NCBI GenBank assembly: GCA_030220185.1
Contig: JASPKZ010003414.1
Coordinates: forward strand, 62,001-126,000
DNA length: 64,000 nt
Direction of reading: 5' to 3'
Source of the DNA: Diploptera punctata
Lineage: Eukaryota > Arthropoda > Insecta > Blattodea > Blaberidae
Part shown: piece by piece, positions 55,791 to 64,000 of the stretch
Layout of the letters: the number at the start of each line of letters is the position of its first letter
Numbering within the stretch: position 1 is the first letter of the stretch
Notes under the pieces: model-generated
Told to the model about the DNA's origin: nothing
What the model saw: only the letters and a program-made list of their open reading frames with translations
Databases searched by the model: none
Program-made: the position numbers and the translations under genes

Positions 55791-57039
55791 TTACTTAATA
55801 TTTTTAAAAGTTTTAGCCCAAAATTTTAGATTTTATCAAACTGGTATGTTTTGTTTTCAATTACTTGTAAAGTAAAATATGCTGTTATACAGTTAACATT
55901 CATTGTTAGAATTAATTATCTATATATTTGAATATTTACGGTAAACTTTAAGTTTAATGAGCATTTTCGCAGAAGCATGATTTACTCGGAATGTTACTTG
56001 CTATCGGGATAGACTGAAATTGGCTCAAAATATTTCGTATTTGAATGCAGCCTCGGGTGATGTATTCCCTGTTGACCTGTTATTGTCTTGTGTAATTGAA
56101 CCTCCATTATTTGGTCTCTCATTGATTCAGATTTCACAATGTCCGGTACCGATTTAATAGATGTATACACCAGTGCGTATTTAACAATAAATATCATACA
56201 AATATTTTTAGATAATCTCATATTATCTAAACCAAATCTGTGTGAATTATAACAAATTAAATTTCATATTTGTGTTTAATTGATTTTGTTGAGAAAAAAT
56301 AAAATATACCGTATATTTTAAAAATAAAAGTTATTCTTCAGCTCCCAGATTTGAAGGATTTTCACGTGATCCCAAAATGATTTTCAGAGATATAATTTTG
56401 TTTTTGTTACTTACATTATCAAGAAGAAAATAATTCAACAATTTTACAAACAAATGAGGTGTAAATATGATGGGAGTTAAGTGTTTATCATTTATGATAC
56501 AGTGGGTTTGTATTTACGAGTTCCACAGCTGCCAACTAAACATAACTCTTCTAAGATTAGTTATAATAAGCATGAAGCTTAGTTATGTAACGTAACGAAA
56601 AGAGAAATTACGCCGATCTTGCATTCTTTAATGAAGAATTAAAAACAAAGCTTTAACTCTCGTGTGTCATATAGAATTGAAAAGCACTGAAAAAGTAATA
56701 TAATTACGGGACCACACGTATGGTATAACTAACTTCCAAGAGATTGCGGATTCAATTTACAACTATATCACAGCAAGATTGAGAGTAGAAAGGAACAAAA
56801 AAATAAATAAACCTTTTAAAAAAATTAAGATTCTTCAAACAATCAATAGTTTGAATCAATATTTTTAATCAGTTTCTGGATACATTTTTTCATGATTCTG
56901 GTTTACACACTATTAGAACCACATTTTACAATAACAAGTTCATCATTACGGCTTATAATTTTTCCGCATTGCACTGGACTTACAGCAGCAACATGTTCAC
57001 TCAGAACTGAGCGGTACACGGACTATAAATAAATAAATA
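55791..57039. other. Unassigned A+T-rich DNA
   Basis: No feature supported; a 75-codon minus-strand frame (55994-56221) has no domain. Confidence 0.45.
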
Positions 57040-57372
57040 TCCTCAACTCGTGTCCAACTCAGGGTCGGGTCGAGGGATTAGATGGGATGAAGCCCCTACA
57101 TTTATAGAGCTCTGTGAACTACAAGGGTGCCGGCCGACCACTCCTGACGCACCGTCGCAGGGGCGGAAGAACGAAATGAAACGGATGAGGTCAGTATGGA
57201 GAAATGGTGGAATGAAATTTGTGGCAGGGGAAAATGGGAGAAACCCCGAGAAAAACCTGCCCAAGCTCCGTTCCGTCCACCACGAAACCCACACGGAATG
57301 ACCGAGAATCGATCTCGGGACCACAGCGATGAGAGGCGAGCGTCTAACCGCTTGCTCCACGGAGCCGCCACA
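57040..57372 (-). mobile_element. tRNA-derived SINE family 6
   Basis: Minus strand head ggctccgtggagcaagcggt (A box region) and gatcgattctcggtc (B box), then ggacggaacggagcttggg and the block caggtttttctcggggttt that aligns with the central block of SINE family 2. Body continues to aggatatttatttat. The longish open frames here (57043-57407) are chance in a G+C-rich SINE. Confidence 0.82.
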
Positions 57373-57378
57373 TGGATT

Positions 57379-57422
57379 AATAATATTAATAATAATAATA
57401 ATAACAATAATAATAATAATAA
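57379..57422. repeat. (AAT)n microsatellite
   Basis: Imperfect AAT array between SINE and LINE fragment. Confidence 0.9.
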
Positions 57423-57431
57423 TTTATATTA

Positions 57432-57740
57432 CCTGATGAAGTATCTTCGGAGGAATGAAGGATACACGCTGCCAGAATAAATAAATGAAAACATCTTAGA
57501 AGAATTACACATGGATCCTTTATAAAACAAAATTTCTGATTATTAGAAGTCAAGATGGATGCAATGTGTTCATCGAATGGGAGATCACAGGATACCCAAA
57601 CAAATGTTAAGCTATCAACCTGCAGGAAGAAGAAAACCAGGACGGCCACTCAAAAAGTTTTAGATGGTGTTTCTATTGAGGCCGAAACATGTGAACAAAT
57701 GGCCAAAATTCGTGAAAGGACTATGATGATGATGAAGTAA
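57432..57740 (+). pseudogene. RTE-like LINE D, second fragment
   Basis: MKYLRRNEGYTLPE, ILEELHMDPL, SRWMQCVHRMGDHRIPKQML, SYQPAGRRKPGRPLKKF in several frames, then gatgatgatga near the end. Collinear with 25715-26010. Confidence 0.75.
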
Positions 57741-58206
57741 AAACCTCAAGTCACCTCTTCGACCGCAAAATTGAATAGGCTCTTATTGAGAGAAACAGGG
57801 AAATCGAGTTATGAAGACTGAAACTAAGGTCGAAATACTAAGCCACTTTAACCATACTCCTTTTATTGTCATATGGCACCCGGTGACAGTAACCAATACA
57901 GTGGCATTTTTGGCACTTCGGAGGTGTTATGCAACGCATTTATTTATTGTGTAGTAACAATTGAGTCGTGGTTCACTGCATTATACACACGCTTTATTTG
58001 AATAAAAACCAATTAAGTAAGAAATTGAATCACAAACCTGCAGCCTATTCAATAGCTTTTAATGTTTAGCCGATTGAAACAGATATAACAAAACTGCTTA
58101 GTATCTTCCTACAAAACCATTGATGGGTGACAAGTTATCGACGAGATATATCGTCACATACTCACTTATTTTGCCGCTAAGTGAAGGATATCATGAAATG
58201 TTGACT
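57741..58206. other. Unassigned DNA
   Basis: No feature supported. Confidence 0.4.
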
Positions 58207-58794
58207 TAAGATATTAAATATAAAATTGGTACCTGGTAAGACAGTCGTCCTCAACTAAATTATTAAACTTGATCAAGTTATTCCAATAACAAAACAATGT
58301 TTCATCTTTTGCATTTTAACTGGTGCTGATGTATAGGTTGTATAACGGATTTACATCTGCGGGTATGTTCTCGTTGAGTAGGTCTTTATTCTTTGCTTCT
58401 TTAAGAATCTCTAGGTCTTGAAGGATGCTGATCCTGTTGTTATTATATTCTCTGTGTAGTACTGACATAGAGATATCGATTTTTTTCAAATTGATGACCT
58501 TGTTTCTAGTATGTGTTTGGCAAAACTTGATTTTTCTTCATTATTAATTTTTTTTAATGTTCCGAATATCGTGTGTTCAAATTTCTTGTTTTTTATCTAT
58601 GCAGAATTTTTCACAACTATTGCATTTTAGTTTATAAACGGCTTTATTTCCGTGCTTATTTGTTGTTTCTGTTGTGTTGGATATGATGAAACATTGTTTT
58701 AAAAGGCCTTCATATTGGAATAACTTGATGAAATTTAATAATTTAGTTGAGGACGACTGACTTACCAGGTAACAATTTTATATTTAACATCTTA
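58207..58794 (-). mobile_element. Penelope-like element remnant between inverted repeats
   Basis: Left arm 58207-58306 and right arm 58685-58794 are inverted copies sharing aatataaaattg.tacctgg, cagtcgtcctcaactaaatt and aacaatgtttcatc. The space between holds a GIY-YIG-type remnant on the minus strand. Penelope-like elements are known for inverted or tandem copies of their end regions, so this fits a truncated PLE insertion with a fold-back. Confidence 0.7.
58316..58690 (-). pseudogene. GIY-YIG endonuclease-domain remnant (PLE type)
   Basis: NKAVYKLKCNSCEKFCID is the K-x-x-C-x-x-C start of the PLE endonuclease region, though the YIG part is altered. It continues through stops and frameshifts to KKIDISMSVLHREYNNNRIS, ILQDLEILKEAKNKDLLNEN and IPADVNPLYNLY before a stop at 58316-58318. 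In PLEs this domain follows the RT and nicks target DNA. The RT itself is absent. Confidence 0.72.
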
Positions 58795-59255
58795 TTACAT
58801 AACCTCAACGGTGCTTTAATATGAATTTAAAAAATGTTGACATAATTAGGAAAGACAATGATAGGGTAATTAATAAATAATCAAGTTGCCCCTAAATTTT
58901 CTAGAACCTCCCAATAGCCCAATGGATGTCCACATGATAATATCTGTTCTGCCATATAAATTATGTAACATTAGAAAATATGTGATTCATCATAATTACT
59001 GTACAGTGTTTTCACAAACGTACAAAGATTCAAACTAAACATTTAATATACTATATATATTTCGTAAATATAATTATTCTATAAGTTTCTATAGAAAATC
59101 TTGTATATATTTAGGTCTATATTTGTAAATACGAGATTGTTATTAACCCTTTCAAAAGAGTGTCTTTCGTTTTTAAAACGAATTTTAATAAGAATTATTA
59201 TTATGTTTGTGAAACATATAATGAACTAAGGGTAATAAGAGTTACCTAATTTATT
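58795..59255. other. Unassigned DNA
   Basis: A+T-rich; nothing recognised. Confidence 0.45.
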
Positions 59256-59495
59256 TTACGGAAATACAGTTGATTGTATTGATGGTAAAATGTTAGAAGT
59301 AAACATTGCATAAAATGTGAACAATAAATGCAAGATGTTATTAGAACGTGATACGGTCGCTTTTGTGCGGAGCGGAGATTGCATCTGATGCTGTCCAGTG
59401 TCAAGAAATGGGCTATCTGAGTCGGAAACGGAAACAAAGACCGTTTCACAACAAGATAAGGCGCTCGTGAAGTGGTCTGATCTAATTTGTCGCAC
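59256..59495 (-). other. Candidate exon (weak)
   Basis: Minus strand: a pyrimidine-rich tract ending tctcttcag at 59496, then 79 open codons (VRQIRSDHFTSALSCCETVF...) ending in TAA. G+C is higher than the surroundings. No domain recognised and no second exon found, so it may be chance or part of an unknown repeat. Confidence 0.2.
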
Positions 59496-59684
59496 CTGAA
59501 GAGAAAGAGACAAAAAATGAAATTGTTACAAAGCTTCCAGATGAGATTCTCCTTACCAACGTTAATTGTACAGACGTTCATTTAAAATGAAACTTGGAGA
59601 CCTGCTTTAAACAACTGTTCACTTTACAACCTTATATCCTTTATTTTTCTTATTAAATATTTTATAATACACCTAATTACCTCA

Positions 59685-59687
<3 letters not shown>

Positions 59688-59724
<37 letters not shown>

Positions 59725-59960
59725 TTATTTATTTATAAACAGGTTTACAATGTAATAAAATATATTGTGCCCTAAGCTTTTCAAATTTTACCTTCTTTCT
59801 CCACTCTTCTCTGTCTTCCCATTCCAATTCCTCCAGATATAGCTCCCTCATACTTCTTCTTACATCATCCATCCATTTAAATCGAGGTCGACCTCTCTTT
59901 CCTTTCCCAGGTGGAATTCTTCCCAAAGCTTCTCTGGGTAATCTTTTCTTTGGCATTCTA
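59688..59960 (-). pseudogene. LINE 3' end with (ATT)n tail
   Basis: Minus strand encodes MPKKRLPREALGRIPPGKGK, RGRPRFKWMDDVRRSMRELY, LEELEWEDREEWRKKVKFEK and a stop near 59733, followed by an A/T-rich UTR and (ATT)n (59688-59723). The G-R-P-R-x-K-W-M-D-D-V-R pattern is the C-terminal tail of RTE-like RT ORFs; this is a further family. Confidence 0.7.
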
Positions 59961-59997
59961 CGTATATTACCATATCATTCTAGTTGTCCATATCTCA

Positions 59998-59998
59998 C

Positions 59999-60062
<64 letters not shown>

Positions 60063-60074
60063 GAATAATACTAG

Positions 60075-60112
<38 letters not shown>

Positions 60113-60142
60113 GGAATAATAATAATAATTATTATTATATTT
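59998..60142. repeat. (AAT)n microsatellites
   Basis: Three AAT/ATA blocks with short interruptions, plus an ATT block that makes a hairpin (60110-60139). Confidence 0.95.
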
Positions 60143-60511
60143 ATATACAGATTACGTCCACCGCTGTGGTCACGATGTAGCGTGCTGCCTGTCACGCAGC
60201 GGGCCCGGGTTCGATCCCCGGTCGGGGCAGTTTTTATCGGTGAGGCTTTTTATCGGGGTTTTTCCTCATCTGTAAGACAAATGTCAGGAAAACTTTAAGG
60301 TCCAAACGGTCCCCGAAATCATATGGCCATCATCATCATCATCATCATCCTTATCATTATCATCATCATCATCCTTCACCGATGTGGAAAGCAACGGGAA
60401 GCTACCACACCTACAATTCGCTAGTAAAGCTGCAAGCATAGCATGAAAATGCTATGATTACAGTGAAGGACCTGCCTTCGGGCTGAATTACTATGGGTGG
60501 ATATACAGATT
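60143..60511 (+). mobile_element. SINE family 2, copy 5, with TSD
   Basis: Body 60154-60500 between exact 11-bp duplications atatacagatt (60143-60153 and 60501-60511). Full tRNA-like head, central block, (CAT)n and 3' end. Good boundary standard for the family. Confidence 0.93.
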
Positions 60512-60544
60512 TTTAATGTTTACATATCTTTATGTGCCTAAAGT

Positions 60545-60700
60545 TTTATTTTCCTTCTCAACTTGTCACTATCCATCCACTCCAGTCCTCCTGTTCCCAT
60601 TCCAGTTCTTATTTATTTCATTCATGAATTAAGGTCTTCCTTTCTTTCTTCTTGAAGGTGGACACCATTCCAATTTTTTTTGGGTAACCTTCCCTCTTGC
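60545..60700 (-). pseudogene. LINE C-terminal tail remnant
   Basis: Minus strand: KKLEWCPPSRRKKGRP, then ..ELEWEQEDWSGWIVTS in frames broken by indels; resembles the end of RTE-like ORFs (compare 59729-59956). Confidence 0.5.
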
Positions 60701-60717
60701 TATAATATATAATAATT

Positions 60718-60737
60718 GTAATAATAATAATAGTAAT

Positions 60738-60789
<52 letters not shown>

Positions 60790-60808
60790 TGAATAATCTG
60801 CATATATA

Positions 60809-60842
<34 letters not shown>
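60718..60842. repeat. (AAT)n then (AT)n microsatellites
   Basis: AAT array 60718-60788, (TA)n 60812-60842. Confidence 0.95.
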
Positions 60843-60843
<1 letters not shown>

Positions 60844-61550
60844 CACGAATTCTTACGGTTATGACCGCTATACAATTCTTACTTTCCACTTAATTATATT
60901 TAAAAGTGCATGCTGCTAATTCAGTCCTCTAGCGCTTAGCCTCTCATCAAATTTTCCTTTCACTTACATGTAGGTCTTCCTTTCTCTGCTCTGTCAAGAA
61001 GATCTTATTCAGACTCTAGCATCGTTTATTCATATAAAATGTCCTAACCACCTTAATGAACTCTGTTGTATTCTTCAATTGTTGTTCCTTCTGCATCCAC
61101 CCTACTATTTCCTGACATGTTTTTTTTTTTTTTTTTTTTTTTTTCCCAGTTTCAATAATTCAGAAATTTCTTCTCAAGTAGTCAATATTGTGTTTTTCAT
61201 TGATTCCTAAATGAACTATGTATCACTCCCACAACATGTTTCTACTATATATTTGCCTTTTCTAAACACTTTAGAAACAGTTTTATCCCAAAAAACTGAA
61301 TTCAGCAACCAACATATTTCTTCATAAATAAAAATAATTGTTGTAGCAGTTTCTTTACTTAAAGACATGCCCAGGTACAGTATTTCACCTGATCTTGACG
61401 GATTAACTTATTTCTTTAGCTGACTCCAGTTCAAAATGTGTATTAAAATTAACTGGCAAGTCCTCTGTATTTTAAAAATTAACTGAAAAATTGCATAAAT
61501 CCTATAAAAACACAAAAGGTCTAAAAAAGGGTGCAGTCTGTCACCAAATT

Positions 61551-61599
<49 letters not shown>

Positions 61600-61734
61600 A
61601 ATGGCAACAAAGCTGCAAAGGTATAGGTATCCCAATAAAAAAAAAACTCGAAGCGCGACAGGCTTAGAAGACCAATGGCTGACCAGGTATCTCAATAGGA
61701 AACAGACGTTTGCTGACATTACAATATTCAATTC
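60843..61734. other. Unassigned DNA with T-tract and (AT)n
   Basis: T24 run at 61121-61144 and (AT)n at 61553-61596. 60960-61100 on the minus strand has LINE-like wording (KNTTEFIKVVRTFYMNK) but is too short to assign. Confidence 0.4.
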
Positions 61735-62348
61735 TGTGTACATTAATTTGGTGTATTTGTTATGGATTAGTCAGCGTAAGCCATTTAAACGTACAAAAAG
61801 CCACTTTTATTTTACTTTTCACTACAAAGGGCGATTTTTAACAGTGAAGGGCTTGAAAATTAACATTCTGTTGTAGCCTATAACCTTTCCGGGAAAATCC
61901 TGAACATTTTGCAAAAAGCCTCATCACAACAGGATGAACGGTAAGGCAGTGCACGCTTGTCTGGCAATCTACTTACCCCGTTCCTCTTGGCATCAATGAA
62001 AGACAAAAATGGCTATTGTGAGTTATCCGTAAAAGATAAACATATGCTGTCGCGGACTTTTTTTGTAGCGTTTATTGAGATATCCATGTCTATGTAAATT
62101 AATTTTGTGTATTTGTTGTGGTTTAGGAAGCGTAAGCCATTTAAGCGTCAAAAAAGGATTTTTTTCAAGTTTTTTTACTACAAAGGGTGATATTTAAGGG
62201 TGTAGGAGTTGAGTATTACAACTCTCTTATAGCCTGTGTTCATTTCGGGAATATCCTGAACATTTTGCAAAAAAAACCCATCACAATCGGATCAAAGGTA
62301 TGCATAAAGTACGAACAAACAAACAAACATTAATTTTTATATATTAGA
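61735..62348 (-). mobile_element. Helitron-like element, copy 5
   Basis: 5' end TC at 62348 (minus strand tctaatatataaaaattaat). Two units, each with gcgtaagccatttaa on the plus strand (61770 and 62130) and the acggataactcacaa inverse (62017). 3' end missing or merged into the (AT)n region. Confidence 0.7.
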
Positions 62349-64000
62349 TTTGCAAATGGTTGGTACGGCCTCGATAAGGGTAGTGCTCCCTGACTGCAGT
62401 CATAATAGACTGTAGCTAACAGGATGGGACGAAAGGCGAGTTCTCAGCGCCTTAAAAACTGAGACCTGTCGGCTAAGGGAGCAAACTCTAAAAAGAAACC
62501 CAGGTCCTCCATGTCTGGGGGTTAGGCGTGAGGCTGGCAACCTGGCCCTGGAAAAAAAAGTATATCGCTACTTACTTCAGTAAAATATGTCAGCCGGATG
62601 GATTTAAATATGACAGACTTAAGCTACGAAAACGGACCTTTGCTATTGGTACATGGAATGTTCAAGGCTTGAATACTAAAGAACAAGAAGTAATAGATGA
62701 GATTACATCAATGAATGCAGATATTATTGTGCTCTCAGAAACAAAAAAGAAAGGGAAAGGACAGGAAAAATTAGGAAATTATACACATATCTGGAGTGGA
62801 ATACCAAAAACTAGTAGAGCAAAAAGTGGTATATCCATTTTGATGAAAAATAAGTTGGTAAAAAATATAGTGTCTTGGGAAGAAATTGATGAAATAATTA
62901 TTATATTAAATCTCAAACTTTTTGGGATAGAGCTTATAATAATAGGAGTACATGCCATAAATGAGGATGCAACAACCATAGAGAAAAATGATTTTTTGAC
63001 AAACTGTCAGAAATTTTGGACAAAATAAAAAAACATCAAGAAGAAATGATAACAGGAGATTTTAATAGTCGAGTAGGAAGTAGAATAAAAGATGAAGTGA
63101 TTAGACCATTTGGGGAAAAGGTGGAAAATGACAATGGAGATAGATTGATACCTTAAGTTTATGTAAACAACATGGCTGTATCATAATGAATAGTTTCTTC
63201 CAACATCGGGTAATACATAAATACACATGGGAACAGCCAACAAAAAGTCTCAAATCAATAATTGATTATATAATTGTGAAACAAAAACGTGATATGATAG
63301 TGAAAGATGTTAGAGTGTATAGAAAACCAGATTGCGGAAAGTGATCATTATATGCTTTTGGGAAAATTCATATTAACAAGTAGGAAAAAAACCAAATATT
63401 GAAGAGTAACGGAAGACAGAACAAATACAACCCTTTTAAATGAACAAAGATATAAAGTAAGTTTACTGTATGATGAGAGTATAAAATATATTTTCCAATC
63501 AAGATTAAAACAAAAGCTTAAGTTAAATTTAAATAAATCTGCAGTGGAAATGTATGATCAGTTAAAGGAAAGTATAGCTACATTCAGCAGCTTTAGAAGC
63601 ACTTGGGACAGAATATCGAGAACTAAAAAGAAATAATGAATGGTTTAATCACGATATTAAAAAATTAGTAGAAGAAAAAAGAAAGCACGGATGAAATGGT
63701 TATCAGATCACTCAACAACATCTCGAAATTAATATATCACTTTAAAACATAAAACAAAGGTGGAAGTGAGAAGAACAAAAAATGAGTACTGGGATAATAT
63801 ATGCTCGAATATAGATCATTCGATTGGATATGCTAGATCCAAAGAAGCTTGGAAAACATTACAAAATATCAGGAAATCAGAAAGAAAGAAAATAAATATT
63901 CAGTTGATAAGACCATCAGAATGGATGTAACTTTATGAAGGTTTATTTCAAGAAAATAGAAATGAGTTTCAACTTCAAGATACGGATGTAGAATATAAAT
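62349..64000 (+). mobile_element. RTE-like LINE, 5' half, runs off window
   Basis: Starts at or next to the 5' end of Helitron-like copy 5. Leader 62349-62527 with blocks gacctgtcggctaagggagc and gtctgggggttaggcgtgag. Then an APE endonuclease domain and the spacer before RT (SIGYARSKEAWKTLQNIRKS, near 63820-63880; FYEGLFQ-like block near 63940). Many stops and frameshifts after 63028. The RT would lie beyond position 64000. Confidence 0.83.
62528..63380 (+). pseudogene. APE-type endonuclease of RTE-like LINE, broken
   Basis: Would nick target DNA for target-primed reverse transcription. Open from 62528 to 63028 (166 codons): FAIGTWNVQGLNTKEQEVID (Asn motif), ADIIVLSETKKKG (catalytic Glu), YTHIWSGIPKTSRAKSGISI. 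A frameshift near 63005 leads to EEMITGDFNSRVGSRI (catalytic Asp/Asn), a stop at about 63154, then SLKSIIDYIIVKQKRDMIVK and, in yet another frame, ESDHYMLLGKF (catalytic Asp-His, 63340-63348). All signature residues are still visible, but three breaks separate them. Confidence 0.85.

Noticed and set aside
57043..57407. Open frames of 83-105 codons on both strands
   Set aside because: They fall in SINE family 6, whose A and B boxes explain the G+C-rich sequence; open on both strands by chance.
59984..60298. Poly-Asn/poly-Ile open frames
   Set aside because: Translations of (AAT)n microsatellite and a SINE.
61550..61876. Tyr-Ile repeat open frames
   Set aside because: Translation of (AT)n joined to a Helitron-like element.

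Overview
This window looks like repeat-rich intergenic DNA from an insect nuclear genome. It is A+T-rich, full of (AT)n, (ATT)n and (TAA)n microsatellites, and contains no intact long open reading frame, no bacterial-style operon and no convincing host gene. Nearly everything I can identify is a decayed or non-autonomous mobile element. The mixture (RTE-like and CR1/Jockey-like LINEs, a Penelope-like remnant, Tc1/mariner elements, Helitron-like elements and many tRNA-derived SINE families) suits an arthropod. The SINE families, three of which share a central domain, suggest a polyneopteran such as a cockroach or termite. The taxon is an inference, not something the sequence proves.

Layout. 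0-12 kb: a repeat called E here (about 1.2 kb, non-coding, short inverted termini) at 1-365, 7395-8046 and 9530-10797; two Helitron-like copies (710-1499, 2180-3027); a composite element (4985-6071) with tandem units, a tRNA-like segment and a 195-bp-arm palindrome; and several LINE 3' fragments. One of these is an RTE-like tail inserted into repeat E with a perfect 15-bp target duplication (10069-10533). 12.9-14.7 kb: a full-length but broken Tc1-like transposon with an IR/DR end structure and a tandem triplication inside its transposase. 16-29 kb: tRNA-derived SINEs (one with a perfect 13-bp target duplication), three mariner copies lacking most of the catalytic core, an antisense RTE-like RT domain (22.8-24.2 kb) and a 225-bp palindromic MITE.

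30-46 kb: a SINE with a 12-bp target duplication (30407-30735); a 208-bp insertion carrying a hammerhead-like hairpin (32607-32814); a mariner pseudogene interrupted by a microsatellite; RT fragments; two more palindromic elements; the best preserved RT reading frame (41871-42650) behind a fold-back 5' end; and one repeat E copy interrupted by both a composite element and a CR1-like LINE (43325-45990). 46-64 kb: more LINE and SINE fragments, an isolated tRNA-like cloverleaf (55642-55714), a Penelope-like GIY-YIG remnant between inverted repeats (58207-58794), and the 5' half of an RTE-like LINE with an APE endonuclease domain that runs off the window (62349-64000).

Functionally there is no pathway here. 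The autonomous families would have supplied integrase, transposase or reverse transcriptase to the SINEs, MITEs and truncated copies around them. Every autonomous copy seen here is frameshifted, truncated or interrupted. The useful information is in the nesting order, the insertion boundaries that can be read directly, and a few structures (composite hairpin/tRNA element, hammerhead-like insertion, tRNA-like gene, PLE remnant) that do not fit simple categories. All comparisons were made by eye, so family names at clade level are provisional.
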